This document shows, in pieces, positions 23,965 to 36,879 of a DNA stretch of 64,000 bases. The stretch covers positions 496,001-560,000 of the forward strand of contig CU207211.1 of assembly GCA_000026125.1 (NCBI GenBank). The letters run 5' to 3'. The stretch is from Herminiimonas arsenicoxydans (GTDB lineage Bacteria; Pseudomonadota; Gammaproteobacteria; Burkholderiales; Burkholderiaceae_D). Every line of letters starts with the position of its first letter. Position 1 is the stretch's first letter. The notes under the pieces were generated by a model. It was not told where the DNA came from, made no database searches, and worked only from the letters and a program-made list of their open reading frames with translations. The translations under genes and the position numbers were made by a program.

Positions 23965-26193
23965 ATGGCTGAAATACATCGTCCTCAGAGTAAACAGGAC
24001 ATTGCGGATTGCTGCTCAATCGGCGATTGTCAGAGTTTATCCAATACTGCCACTCAGCCAGCTTCATCGGATGTGCCATCCAATGCACAGTCCGTCCAAT
24101 ACCGTATTTCCAATATGGATTGTCCTGTCGAAGAAAAACTGATTCGTAACAAGCTGGAAGGCATGAACGGGGTTGTTCGTCTCGACTTTAACCTGATGAA
24201 TCGCATCCTGAATGTTCACCATCGATTAAAGAGTCTGGAGTCTGTTACCACAGCACTGAAAGCCATCGGTATGGATGCGCAGCTGGTTGATAGTGAAGCG
24301 CATCAGCCAAATGTTCAGGAATCAGCATCATTAACTGCAGCACAAAAGATACTACTGGCTGTTTCCGGTGTCGCAGCACTGGCCGCGGAAGTTCTTGCCT
24401 GGACTACGCATAGCGATGGATCGCCTCTAGTCATTGCACTGGCCTTTATTTCAATAGCAACCGGTGGATTGCCGACATTGAAAAAAGGCTGGATCGCGTT
24501 AAAGACATTCACGCTCAACATCAATTTCCTGATGAGTCTGGCAGTGATCGGCGCTATGGCAATAGGACAATGGCCCGAAGCTGCGATGGTGGTATTTCTT
24601 TTTGCGGTCGCAGAACTAATTGAGAGTCTTTCTCTGAATCGTGCACGCAATGCTGTTCATGGGCTGTTGAAACTGGCTCCAGATGTCGTGTCCTTGCAGG
24701 ACGCCAATGGTGGCTGGCAAGAAAAGCCCGTGGAATCTGCTGTTGTCGGTGACATGATGCGCGTCAAGCCTGGTGAGCGTATCGCCCTCGATGGCGTCGT
24801 CACAAGTGGCGAGTCTTCTGTTAATCAGGCACCCATTACAGGTGAGAGCATGCCGGTAGACAAACGCATGGGAGATTCTGTTTATGCGGGGAGTATCAAT
24901 GAGCGTGGTTTGCTGGATATCAAGGTATCCACCAGTAGCGGAAATAGCACCTTGGCAAAAATTGTTCGCGTCATTGAAGAGACGCAAAATAACAAGGCCG
25001 CGACCCAACGTTTTGTCGATACATTTGCTCGTTATTACACGCCTGCAGTAGTCGTCATGGCCATCCTTGTTGCCGTAATACCTCCTTTAATATTCGGCGC
25101 AGAATTTACACCGTGGCTCTACAAGGCGTTGGTCATGCTCGTAATAGCCTGTCCATGTGCACTGGTCATTTCTACGCCAGTAACCGTAGTGAGCGGTTTG
25201 ACCGCTGCAGCAAGACTCGGAATTCTGATCAAGGGTGGAGAGTTTCTTGAGGTCGGTTACAAGTTAAAGGCGATTGCACTGGACAAGACAGGTACTCTGA
25301 CAGCCGGTCAGCCATCTGTAGTTGACGTGAAAACCGTAGGCAATAGTAATCGTGAAAGCATCTTGCTACTTGCGGCAAGTTTGGATGTGAACTCCGATCA
25401 TCCTTTGGCAAATGCAATCGTCAAAGCAGGCCCTGAAAGTTCTCAGCATAAAGTCGTTGCGAATTTTGAAGCATTGCCGGGGCGTGGCGTGAAGGGAGAG
25501 ATCGATGGCACGATTTACTATTTGGGAAATCATCGCCTGATCGAAGAATTGAAAGTTTGTAGCCCAGCGATTGAAGCGCTTCTGGATGAAATAGAAGGTG
25601 CTGCGCAAACCGCTGTAATGCTCGCAACTGACAAAACGGTCGTGGGTATTATTGCCGTTGCCGATAGCCTGCGCGAGAGTGCTATTGAAGGTGTTCGTCA
25701 ACTGAATCAACTAGGCATAACCACCGTCATGCTGACCGGTGATAACAATCGCACAGCGCAGCAGATCGGTGCTCAGGTTGGTATTAATGTCATCAAGGCA
25801 GAACTACTGCCAGAAGACAAGTTGACCGAAATCAAAAGTCTTCAATCAAGCTATGGCGTAGTTGGGATGCTTGGTGACGGTATTAACGATGCACCTGCAT
25901 TGGCTCAAGCAAATGTTGGCTTCGCAATGGGCGCAGCAGGTAGCGATACCGCTATCGAAACCGCAGACGTCGCTTTAATGAATGATGATCTTCGGAAACT
26001 TCCTGCTTTTATTAAATTAAGTCGAGCAACCCGCAGCATTTTGATTCAAAACATCACCGCAGCGATTGGTATTAAAGCAGTATTTTTTATCCTAGCTTTT
26101 ATGGGAATAGCGACACTTTGGATGGCTGTGTTTGCTGACGTTGGCGCGAGTCTCCTGGTAGTCTTCAATGGTTTGCGCTTGCTACGGAAATGA
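23965..26193 (+). CDS. pbrA: Pb/Cd/Zn-exporting P1B-type ATPase
   Basis: 742-residue inner-membrane metal-exporting ATPase. The N-terminal tail has Cys16, Cys17 and Cys22 and a single HMA-type domain (NMDCPVEEKLIRNKL). Core motifs: TGES phosphatase loop (APITGESMPVDK), ion-binding CPC in VIACPCALVISTPVTV, phosphorylation site DKTGTLT, HP in DHPLANAI and GDGINDAPAL. These mark the Zn/Cd/Pb group. The ATG at 23965 follows GTGGAGCA; a GTG four codons earlier is possible. It overlaps lspA by four bases. CadA is the alternative name. Confidence 0.93.
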   Translation: MAEIHRPQSKQDIADCCSIGDCQSLSNTATQPASSDVPSNAQSVQYRISNMDCPVEEKLIRNKLEGMNGVVRLDFNLMNRILNVHHRLKSLESVTTALKAIGMDAQLVDSEAHQPNVQESASLTAAQKILLAVSGVAALAAEVLAWTTHSDGSPLVIALAFISIATGGLPTLKKGWIALKTFTLNINFLMSLAVIGAMAIGQWPEAAMVVFLFAVAELIESLSLNRARNAVHGLLKLAPDVVSLQDANGGWQEKPVESAVVGDMMRVKPGERIALDGVVTSGESSVNQAPITGESMPVDKRMGDSVYAGSINERGLLDIKVSTSSGNSTLAKIVRVIEETQNNKAATQRFVDTFARYYTPAVVVMAILVAVIPPLIFGAEFTPWLYKALVMLVIACPCALVISTPVTVVSGLTAAARLGILIKGGEFLEVGYKLKAIALDKTGTLTAGQPSVVDVKTVGNSNRESILLLAASLDVNSDHPLANAIVKAGPESSQHKVVANFEALPGRGVKGEIDGTIYYLGNHRLIEELKVCSPAIEALLDEIEGAAQTAVMLATDKTVVGIIAVADSLRESAIEGVRQLNQLGITTVMLTGDNNRTAQQIGAQVGINVIKAELLPEDKLTEIKSLQSSYGVVGMLGDGINDAPALAQANVGFAMGAAGSDTAIETADVALMNDDLRKLPAFIKLSRATRSILIQNITAAIGIKAVFFILAFMGIATLWMAVFADVGASLLVVFNGLRLLRK

Positions 26194-26732
26194 CAGAATA
26201 CAATCATGCTCGCCCCGGGCGGTGGTGGGCTCTTGCCATGATAGTGCTCTTGCTCGATGTTACTTCCAAGGCTGCTATATCCACGTTGATGCCTTATGGA
26301 GAATCTATTCCGCTTACTGGTTATTTCAACTTAGTGCATGCCCGGAATACCGGTGCGGCATTTAGTTTGCTGGCTAATGCCGGAGGTTGGCAGCGATACT
26401 TCTTTATTACGCTAGCATTCGGCGTATCTATGTGGCTGGCTCTTGAACTGCGTAAGCAGTTGCCCACATTATCGGCATGGGCCTACAGCCTAATTTTGGG
26501 AGGCGCACTCGGAAACGCAATTGATCGTTTATTGCGCGGACACGTAGTTGATTATCTCGATTTTCATTTAGGTAGCTGGCATTGGCCGGCGTTCAACGCT
26601 GCAGATATCGGTATCGTCTGCGGTGCTGTGCTGCTAGTGGTAGAAAGCCTGCGTCCAGCTGTAGACGACCCAAAAGAGAGCCCGGAGACCATTACCAAGG
26701 CTGCTCGTCCTAAATCTACGAGACAGTCTTGA
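26190..26732 (+). CDS. lspA: Signal peptidase II (PbrC-type LspA)
   Basis: 180-residue inner-membrane aspartyl peptidase of the LspA family, four hydrophobic segments. Catalytic motifs are present: ARNTGAAFSLL, GGALGNAIDRL with the first Asp, and FNAADIGI with the second. It cleaves lipoprotein precursors. The start ATGA overlaps the ATPase stop, so translation is coupled. In Cupriavidus-type lead resistance, pbrC encodes an LspA-like protein next to pbrA, so this is probably the resistance copy rather than the housekeeping one. The C-terminal 25 residues are a charged tail. Confidence 0.92.
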   Translation: MTEYNHARPGRWWALAMIVLLLDVTSKAAISTLMPYGESIPLTGYFNLVHARNTGAAFSLLANAGGWQRYFFITLAFGVSMWLALELRKQLPTLSAWAYSLILGGALGNAIDRLLRGHVVDYLDFHLGSWHWPAFNAADIGIVCGAVLLVVESLRPAVDDPKESPETITKAARPKSTRQS

Positions 26733-26781
26733 TGCTTGCCGCGTTAAGGTCGGGCAAATTTACAAAAATCGTTTGCGAACG

Positions 26782-26799
26782 AATTCTCAATAGAGAATT
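26782..26799. promoter_or_regulatory. Inverted repeat upstream of czcI
   Basis: AATTCTC (26782-26788) and GAGAATT (26793-26799) with spacer AATA, 29 bp before the czcI ATG. It lies in the promoter region and could be a regulator site, but no czcR or czcS is in view and the regulator is unknown. Confidence 0.4.
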
Positions 26800-26828
26800 T
26801 TCAAAATGAGATAGAATTCGAATCACTT

Positions 26829-27188
26829 ATGAAACGCCTATTGGTCATTTTTATGCTTGTCGTCATTCCGTTCCAGCTTAGCTGGGCAGCGGCTGCCGTC
26901 TATTGCGAGCATGAAATCAATCCAACGACATTGCATTTCGGCCATCACGAGCATAAGCATATTGCTTCCCCTAATGAGGTAAAGGCAGATGCTTCAAAAG
27001 CAGCTGCGGCCGTGGATGGTGATTGCACTTCCTGCCATTTAGGCGGCATAGCAATTTTGACCATACCTCTACCAGCGTTGGCGTTGGACATTATTAGTGC
27101 GCCATTAATCATTTCCAGTAATTCCTTACTTGCTTCAAGTCGTCCCTCCCGACCTGAACGTCCCAAATGGACAGTCGCCGTTTCTTGA
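26829..27188 (+). CDS. czcI: CzcI, small periplasmic regulator-like protein
   Basis: 119 residues, signal peptide (VIFMLVVIPFQLSWAAAA) then a His-rich segment (HFGHHEHKHIAS) and CTSCHLGG in the middle. This is the CzcI pattern, a small exported protein encoded at the head of czcCBA operons in Cupriavidus. It may tune metal-dependent induction; its molecular action is unclear. It is followed 91 bp downstream by czcC. The C-terminus (RPSRPERPKWTVAVS) is basic. Assignment rests on composition and position. Confidence 0.78.
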   Translation: MKRLLVIFMLVVIPFQLSWAAAAVYCEHEINPTTLHFGHHEHKHIASPNEVKADASKAAAAVDGDCTSCHLGGIAILTIPLPALALDIISAPLIISSNSLLASSRPSRPERPKWTVAVS

Positions 27189-27279
27189 TCCGGCGCCCGC
27201 TCGTTCTATTTTTCTATTTTTAATGTAGTTTCCAGCGCAGGTCGTCGGATCCCCTTTGTCTATTCCACAAGGAGATTCG

Positions 27280-28569
27280 ATGCAAAAGGTCTTACTGCCG
27301 TTTTTGATTGCGGCATCAGCAGTATTTACAGCAACTCTTCCCGCGTATGCGCAGACGTCGCCATATTCCGGCACGTCATCAGAAAATGCTAGCGCAAAGC
27401 CAACTGTGTTAACACGGCTGACGCTCGCAGCGGCATTGGACTTAGCGTTTAACGCTAATCCAGAAATTGCCGTGGCGCGTCGCGAAGCGCAAGCAACCGA
27501 AGGCTCGATTCAGCAAGCCGGACTCATTCCAAATCCAGAACTGGAAACCTTGGTTGAAGATTCCAAGCGCGAGACGCGCACAACGACCATGCAGATAAAT
27601 CAAACTATTGAACTGGGCGGAAAACGTGGTGCGCGTATTAATGCGGCGGAGCGCGGACGTGATTTCGCTCTCATGGAGCTAAAGGCAAAACAGGCCGACA
27701 TACGTGCGAAAGTTATTTCAGCTTTCTACGATGTTTTGGTGGGTCAGGAGCGCTATCGTCTGGCTGAAGAATCAGTCGAGCTAGCAAAACGCGCAACGCA
27801 GATTGCAGCTAGACGTGTGCTGTCTGGAAAGATTTCACCTGTTGAAGAAACGCGCGCGCGCGTGGCCGAATCTGGTGTCCGTATTGAACTTGCACAAGCA
27901 ACGAACGAGTTGGAAACAGCTCGGCGTCAATTAGCAGCAACGTGGGGAGATGTTGCTCCACGTTTTGAGCGTGTTGAAGATCCCGAGACCGATCTTCCTG
28001 CCCTTGCATTATTACCTGAGTTGACGCAACGCTTGCAGCAGTCCCCGACTCTACTACGCGCAAAAATTGAAGTTGAACGCCGGCAGGCAATGGTGGAAGT
28101 TGAACTTAGTCGGCGGATTCCCGATGTTACGGTCAGCCTGGGTGCCAAGCGTGATGAACAGATGGGCCGCAATCAAGCAGTGATCGGTTTATCGATGCCG
28201 ATACCTGTATTTGATCGTAATCAAGGCAATGTCCTGGAATCTCTTCGCCGGACTGACAAAGCACGTGATGAGCTCATAGCGACAGAAGTTAATTTAAATG
28301 TGGAGCTCGGGCAAGCACATGGTCGCTTAAGCACTGCGCGTCTGGAAACTGAATTAATAAAAACGGAAATCCTGCCGGGCGCACAACGCAACTACGAAGC
28401 AACCACAAAAGGCTTCGAACTTGGGAAGTTCAGCTTCCTTGAGGTGCTCGACGCGCAACGCACTTTTTTCCAGGCTAAATCGCAGTATTTGCGTTCCTTA
28501 GCCGAAACCTACCGTGCCGCAACTGACATAGACCGTCTGCTGGGCGAACCATTTTCTGCCATCAAGTAA
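27280..28569 (+). CDS. czcC: CzcC outer-membrane efflux channel
   Basis: 429-residue TolC-family outer-membrane channel of the Czc RND efflux pump. The signal peptide ends near AYAQ (about 25), and two OEP domains of about 190 residues follow, with coiled-coil helices (REAQATEGSIQQAGLIPNPELE, then NQTIELGGKRGARI) and the C-terminal GKFSFLEVLDAQRTFFQAK. The ATG at 27280 has AAGGAG seven bases upstream; an earlier in-frame ATG is rejected. It is first of the pump genes czcC-czcB-PII-like-czcA and would export Co, Zn and Cd. Confidence 0.94.
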   Translation: MQKVLLPFLIAASAVFTATLPAYAQTSPYSGTSSENASAKPTVLTRLTLAAALDLAFNANPEIAVARREAQATEGSIQQAGLIPNPELETLVEDSKRETRTTTMQINQTIELGGKRGARINAAERGRDFALMELKAKQADIRAKVISAFYDVLVGQERYRLAEESVELAKRATQIAARRVLSGKISPVEETRARVAESGVRIELAQATNELETARRQLAATWGDVAPRFERVEDPETDLPALALLPELTQRLQQSPTLLRAKIEVERRQAMVEVELSRRIPDVTVSLGAKRDEQMGRNQAVIGLSMPIPVFDRNQGNVLESLRRTDKARDELIATEVNLNVELGQAHGRLSTARLETELIKTEILPGAQRNYEATTKGFELGKFSFLEVLDAQRTFFQAKSQYLRSLAETYRAATDIDRLLGEPFSAIK

Positions 28570-28577
28570 CAGGGGCC

Positions 28578-30161
28578 ATGATGAAATTTAAACCACGTAA
28601 TAAACAAACCACCATCATTATTATCGTAGCCGTCATTGGCTTGCTGCTAGGCGGCTTGATCTTGGGAATGGGCAAAGCAAAATCGCCAGACGAAGAGCAA
28701 GAGCATGGGCACGTCGAAACAAAAGGCCACGCCGATGAAGAGCATCATGGTGAAAAGGGTGATGCCAAGCACGATGAGGCCAAAGGGCATGCAGATGAAG
28801 AGCACCATGCCGCATCAGAGGCGCAAAAAGGTCCACACGGTGGCAAGCTGTTTAGCAAAGATGGTTATGGTATCGAACTCACCATTTTTGAAGCAAATGT
28901 GGAACCTGAGTTTCGCTTGTACGCGTACAACAATGACAAGCCATTGGATCCAAGTGCTAGTCAAGTCAGCGTGACTCTGGAACGTCTTGGTCGCAAACCA
29001 CAGGTATTCACCTTTGTAAAAGAAGGCAATTACCTGAAGGGAAATTCCGTAGTTGAAGAACCGCATTCTTTTAAAGTGACCATTAATGCCCGCTATGGCG
29101 ATAAGCCATATCAGTTTGCATACTCGCAGGAAGAGGGTCGGGTCAATATGACCGACGAGCAACTGAAACAAAACGGCGTAAAAATCATGACTGCCGGTCC
29201 AGCACGAATTAAAACAAACCTGCAATTAATTGGTGAGATACGTCTGAATGAAGACCGTACCGTCCATGTCGTGCCAAGACTGGCTGGCATAGTTGATTCA
29301 GTCCGCGCGAATGCAGGCGACCAGGTAAAAAAAGGCCAAGTGCTTGCGGTAATTTCAAGTCAGTCGCTGTCGGATCAACGTAGCGAACTATTGGCAGCGC
29401 AGAAACGCTTGAGTCTTGCACGCACGACCTACGAGCGTGAAAAAAGCCTATGGGAAGAAAAAATCTCTGCTGAGCAGGATTATTTACAAGCACGCGCTGC
29501 CATGCAGGAAGCTCAAATCATGGCCCAAAGTGCGCAGCAGAAACTAGCTGCATTAGGTGCATCTCCTTCCTCTTCAAATCTAACGCAATATGAAATCCGC
29601 TCGCCTATCGACGGTGTCATTACCGACAAGAATATTTCAACCGGTTCGGTAACAAAAGAGGATGCAAATATTTTTGTCGTATCCGATTTGTCTACTGTAT
29701 GGGTCGATCTGACTGTGCGTGCAGAGGATATCGGTGCGTTAAAAGTTGGGCAAAAAGGCACGGTCAAATCCAGTGCCTTCGATGGGCAAGATGTGGGAGC
29801 AGTTTCATATATCGGCGCTTTGGTTGGGGAGCAAACACGTACCGCCAAGGCGAGAATTGTACTTGCCAATCCTAAAGGACTATGGCGTCCAGGCCTGCCT
29901 GTCAATGTGAATTTGGTTGCGGGGGAAGTAGACGTGCCGGTTGCTATTTCAGTTGACTCTATACAGACACTCGGAGATAGAGAGGTTGTATTTGGTCGTT
30001 ATGGAAATCTGCTTGAAGCACGTCCACTCGAGTTGGGACGCAGCGACGGTAAGTTGATCGAGGTACTTAGTGGTTTGATTGTCGACGAAAAATATGCAGG
30101 CACAAATAGTTTTCTGATCAAGGCTGAAATTGGCAAATCAAGTGCTGGCCACGACCATTAG
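28578..30161 (+). CDS. czcB: CzcB membrane-fusion protein with His-rich insert
   Basis: 527-residue periplasmic adaptor. One N-terminal membrane anchor (about 11-32: TIIIIVAVIGLLLGGLILGMG) precedes a His/Glu-rich metal-binding stretch (about 40-90, e.g. EHGHVETKGHADEEHHGE). The adaptor barrel, coiled-coil hairpin (SDQRSELLAAQKRLSLA) and lipoyl half-motifs (RANAGDQVKKGQVLAVI; IRSPIDGVITDKNIS) follow. The His-rich part resembles CzcB metal sponges and may load the pump from the periplasm. It starts 8 bp after czcC, with ATG-ATG tandem starts. Confidence 0.93.
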   Translation: MMKFKPRNKQTTIIIIVAVIGLLLGGLILGMGKAKSPDEEQEHGHVETKGHADEEHHGEKGDAKHDEAKGHADEEHHAASEAQKGPHGGKLFSKDGYGIELTIFEANVEPEFRLYAYNNDKPLDPSASQVSVTLERLGRKPQVFTFVKEGNYLKGNSVVEEPHSFKVTINARYGDKPYQFAYSQEEGRVNMTDEQLKQNGVKIMTAGPARIKTNLQLIGEIRLNEDRTVHVVPRLAGIVDSVRANAGDQVKKGQVLAVISSQSLSDQRSELLAAQKRLSLARTTYEREKSLWEEKISAEQDYLQARAAMQEAQIMAQSAQQKLAALGASPSSSNLTQYEIRSPIDGVITDKNISTGSVTKEDANIFVVSDLSTVWVDLTVRAEDIGALKVGQKGTVKSSAFDGQDVGAVSYIGALVGEQTRTAKARIVLANPKGLWRPGLPVNVNLVAGEVDVPVAISVDSIQTLGDREVVFGRYGNLLEARPLELGRSDGKLIEVLSGLIVDEKYAGTNSFLIKAEIGKSSAGHDH

Positions 30162-30170
30162 GAGATCGAG

Positions 30171-33718
<3,548 letters not shown>

Positions 33719-33751
33719 CGGTCTGATAAATCAAGAACAGGAGGTGAAGTC

Positions 33752-34648
33752 ATGAGCACAGAACATTCACATGTTGCAGCTGGTACAGGAAATGAACGCG
33801 CATTGCTTATAGCATTGGCTCTCACCTCTTGCTTCTTGATAGCCGAAGTTATTGGCGGCTTTATAACGGGTAGCCTTGCATTGATATCAGATGCGGCTCA
33901 TATGTTTACAGATTCAGCAGCACTAGCGATTGCATTAGTTGCGATCAAGGTAGGAAAGCGACTAGCTAATAAAAAACGAACATTTGGCTACTACCGATTT
34001 GAAATTCTGGCAGCCGCCGTAAATGCCATTCTTTTGTTCGCGGTCGCCATTTATATTATTTTTGAGGCGTACCAGCGTTTTAAGAATCCGCCTGAAATCC
34101 AATCGATGGGTATGCTGGCGATAGCGATCGCCGGATTGTGTATTAATCTCATTAGCATGCGGATCTTATCCGGCGGCAAAGATAACAGCATAAATATGAA
34201 GGGCGCTTATTTAGAAGTATGGAGCGACATGCTGGGATCTATCGGTGTCATTGTGGGAGCATTGGTAATTGGATGGACAGGATGGAGTTGGGTCGACTCT
34301 GTTATTGCGGTCGCGATCGGCTTGTGGGTATTGCCACGTACTTGGAAATTGCTGAGCGACAGTTTGAATATCCTTTTGGAAGGCGTCCCTGAAGGTACCG
34401 ACCTAACTGCAATTGAGCAAGCAACGCTTGCTTTGCCTGGAGTAAAAAGTATTCATGACCTTCATGTCTGGGCAATATCAAGCGGTAAAGTTAGTCTGAC
34501 TATGCATGTAATTTCGGAGGAAAACGCCAACGTTTTACTAAAAGCGATTCAGTTGATGTTGATCGAAAAATTTGAAATTCATCACACGACGATTCAGTTA
34601 GAGCAGCAGGCTTGCACGCAAGCAAGCGAAGTCCATTCTTTTGGATAA
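33752..34648 (+). CDS. czcD: CzcD cation diffusion facilitator
   Basis: 298-residue inner-membrane CDF transporter, Zn/Cd/Co export against protons. Six TM segments. Metal-site motifs LISDAAHMFTDSAALAIAL in TM2 (HxxxD) and VWSDMLGSIGVIVGA in TM5 are intact, as is the C-terminal cytoplasmic domain (VKSIHDLHVWAISSGKVSLTMHV). The N-terminus MSTEHSHV has a few His but not the long His tail of some family members. An AGGAGGT ribosome site precedes it. It follows czcA by 33 bp. Confidence 0.94.
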   Translation: MSTEHSHVAAGTGNERALLIALALTSCFLIAEVIGGFITGSLALISDAAHMFTDSAALAIALVAIKVGKRLANKKRTFGYYRFEILAAAVNAILLFAVAIYIIFEAYQRFKNPPEIQSMGMLAIAIAGLCINLISMRILSGGKDNSINMKGAYLEVWSDMLGSIGVIVGALVIGWTGWSWVDSVIAVAIGLWVLPRTWKLLSDSLNILLEGVPEGTDLTAIEQATLALPGVKSIHDLHVWAISSGKVSLTMHVISEENANVLLKAIQLMLIEKFEIHHTTIQLEQQACTQASEVHSFG

Positions 34649-34708
34649 ATATCAAGCTGATTCAATGTTTTATATAAAAAGATCAAATTAATTTATACGG
34701 AATAAATT

Positions 34709-34894
34709 ATGTTTTCTGGAAACCGTTGGATGCCGATGGAGTTGGCAGACACGATGATGGTCATCTCTATTTGTATAGCTTTAATTATTGTTGCTGCACT
34801 ACTGTGGTTTAGTCGGCCGCTGCCTTCTAAGGACGCGCTGATTAAAAAACAAAAGCCAAATAGAAAAAGCCATAATCCGCCCAAGAAGAAATAG
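34709..34894 (+). CDS. Small single-TM protein, unknown
   Basis: 61 residues: polar start (MFSGNRWMPMELADTMM), one hydrophobic helix (about 16-35, VISICIALIIVAALLWF), and a Lys-rich cytoplasmic tail (KKQKPNRKSHNPPKKK). The positive tail predicts Nout-Cin topology. It lies 60 bp after czcD in the same direction with no terminator between, so may be an accessory subunit of the resistance operon. No family recognised. Confidence 0.5.
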   Translation: MFSGNRWMPMELADTMMVISICIALIIVAALLWFSRPLPSKDALIKKQKPNRKSHNPPKKK

Positions 34895-34943
34895 TGTTCT
34901 CAATTCAATAAATTTTAAGTAACGCTGTTACAAGCAATAAAAT

Positions 34944-35321
34944 ATGTCACTCACTCGATACTTAACATTCGCTATGTTAGTCATATTTACATTTATGATT
35001 AATGTCGGCATATGGAGTGATCATTCAAATTGGCTTACACACGAGCTTGAACATGGTCCGGCAGCAAATTCAATTACTGTTGCAGGTAATTATCTTGCGT
35101 TACATGATATTGAAATAGCAGAAGCTAGCAATGCAACAAGCGAAATGGTAGTAGAGCATGAACTTTTACATGCAGCAGATCATTTACAACTTTTTTTGAC
35201 TATTAATGCAACAACTATTTTTCTGACAAGTCCGAGAATTAGCGAAACGCATTTCAACTCTCTTACTACACCTCCATCGGTGACTGAAAAGCCATTTCGT
35301 CCTCCCCGTTTCTTTACTTGA
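34944..35321 (+). CDS. Exported or membrane protein with metal-like His/Glu motif
   Basis: 125 residues: one N-terminal hydrophobic segment (about 8-24) acting as signal or anchor, then a periplasmic domain with HELEHGPAANS, and VEHELLHAADHLQLF. The His/Glu pattern recalls small exported proteins found at the ends of czc and cop operons, such as CzcI. A second hydrophobic patch lies near 90. The C-terminus is Pro/Arg-rich (KPFRPPRFFT). It is downstream of czcD and the one-TM protein on the same strand. A metal-binding role is inference. Confidence 0.55.
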   Translation: MSLTRYLTFAMLVIFTFMINVGIWSDHSNWLTHELEHGPAANSITVAGNYLALHDIEIAEASNATSEMVVEHELLHAADHLQLFLTINATTIFLTSPRISETHFNSLTTPPSVTEKPFRPPRFFT

Positions 35322-35459
35322 AATAACTACGCAAATTTAAACGCGTACTTATTACAAATTCTATTTAAGTAGGCTTTACGACATCAACTCAGTGTGGTTG
35401 TTAAGCGTAGCGCCGTTTGTATTCATAACGACAATATCAAATAGATAGAAGAGATTTCT

Positions 35460-36473
35460 ATGGAAAACTTGCACACAATCACTAACGTTGATTCGCTTAT
35501 ATCTAGACCATACACATTAACTGTTATTGTTCCCGTTTTTAATGAAGAAAGCGTATTGCCGATCTTTCACGATAGATTGGAACGCGCACTTGCGAACATA
35601 AATGAGACGTGGGAAGTCATTTATATCGATGACGGCAGCAACGATAATTCCTATGCCATATTGCAGAATTTGAAGGTACTTAGTACAAACGTAGGTATAG
35701 CTAGGTTCGCAAGAAATTTTGGGAAGGAGGCGGCAATGAGCGCAGGTTTAAACCTTGCCGCCGGCGAGGCAGCGGTCGTCATCGATTCGGATTTGCAAGA
35801 TCCGCCAGAGCTCATTCCCTCAATGCTTGATGCTTGGCATCAAGGATCTGACATTGTCAATATGCGTAGGCGTCAGCGCAAAGGCGAATCATGGCTCAAG
35901 AAAATAACAGCTCATTTGTTTTATCGCATTATCAATCGATTGAGCGAAGTCCCGGTACCAGAAGATGTAGGCGATTTTAGATTACTAAGCCGTCGTGCCA
36001 TTAATGCGCTTAATCTTTTAGAAGAACGAAACCGTTTTATGAAAGGTTTATTTGCATGGATCGGTTACAAAAACGTGACGCTTGATTACGACCGCGAGGC
36101 GCGAGCAGCTGGCGAAACCAAGTGGCGTTACTGGCGATTATGGAATTTTGCACTAGAAGGGATAACTGGTTTCACAGTTGCTCCGTTAAAAATAGCCACA
36201 TATCTTGGGAGTATCTGCTCGGGTGTCACTATCATTTATGCGGTCTATTTTTTAAGCAAAACATTGATGGTTGGAGAGCCTGTGAAAGGCTTTCCAACCT
36301 TGATCGTAACTGTATTGATTCTTGGTGGATTGCAATTAATGGCTATAGGTGTCATTGGAGAGTATTTGGGACGGCTTTTCATAGAAAGCAAACGGCGTCC
36401 CCTTTATCTTTTAGATGAGTATCAGCCTTCACTAGACATTGCCAAATTGGAGAGTTCTAAAATATATAAATAA
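35460..36473 (+). CDS. GtrB-type polyprenol-phosphate glycosyltransferase
   Basis: 337-residue GT2 enzyme of the DPM1/GtrB type that transfers a sugar onto a polyprenyl phosphate carrier. The catalytic domain (about 20-240) has VIVPVFNEE, IDDGSNDNS, the metal-binding DSDLQDPPELI and GDFRLLSRRAI. Two C-terminal TM segments (about 245-268 and 275-300) anchor it in the inner membrane. Located after the czc genes, not near a gtrA or an antigen cluster. It may modify the envelope in metal stress, as genes of this kind are often seen in metal islands; that is inference. Confidence 0.85.
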   Translation: MENLHTITNVDSLISRPYTLTVIVPVFNEESVLPIFHDRLERALANINETWEVIYIDDGSNDNSYAILQNLKVLSTNVGIARFARNFGKEAAMSAGLNLAAGEAAVVIDSDLQDPPELIPSMLDAWHQGSDIVNMRRRQRKGESWLKKITAHLFYRIINRLSEVPVPEDVGDFRLLSRRAINALNLLEERNRFMKGLFAWIGYKNVTLDYDREARAAGETKWRYWRLWNFALEGITGFTVAPLKIATYLGSICSGVTIIYAVYFLSKTLMVGEPVKGFPTLIVTVLILGGLQLMAIGVIGEYLGRLFIESKRRPLYLLDEYQPSLDIAKLESSKIYK

Positions 36474-36550
36474 ATGTTGCATATTCTTAAACGTTTTATT
36501 TGGCGAGAGCAATAGAAACTGAAATGACAAGCATCAAAAATGAGCGTACT

Positions 36551-36752
36551 TGGCCGATGCGTATCGTCACGATCAGAAATCAAATTTCAGTTGCAAAAGC
36601 ATTTGAGGAATTCGACGACAGCGGCCGTATGCAGCCATCGATCTACTGTGGCCGACTGATCGATGTGATGAAAGAACTGTCAAAATTTACCTTATTGGTA
36701 CGGGAAAGATCTGACTCCTAATCGATAGATACAGCGAGCGAGGTGCCATACA
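36551..36752 (+). pseudogene. arsH C-terminal remnant
   Basis: The reading frame from 36551 to 36721 encodes PMRIVTIRNQISVAKAFEEF, then DDSGRMQPSIYC and LIDVMKELSKFTLLVR. This matches the C-terminal third of ArsH (for example [20 protein letters not shown] in the intact protein). After 36720 the match continues in another frame (LIDRYSER). The start and rest are missing. The nucleotides are clearly diverged from the arsH at 9591, so it is not a recent copy. Confidence 0.85.
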
Positions 36753-36879
36753 TGAGAAGCTGAACTGGCATCTGCGGCTATGATCACGAATCACAAAACG
36801 TTCAGTGAGGTGCTGTTCTTGGCCGATGCATTCAAATAAATTTGCGTTAAACTGTAATAAGCTTTATAAATACTGCCAA

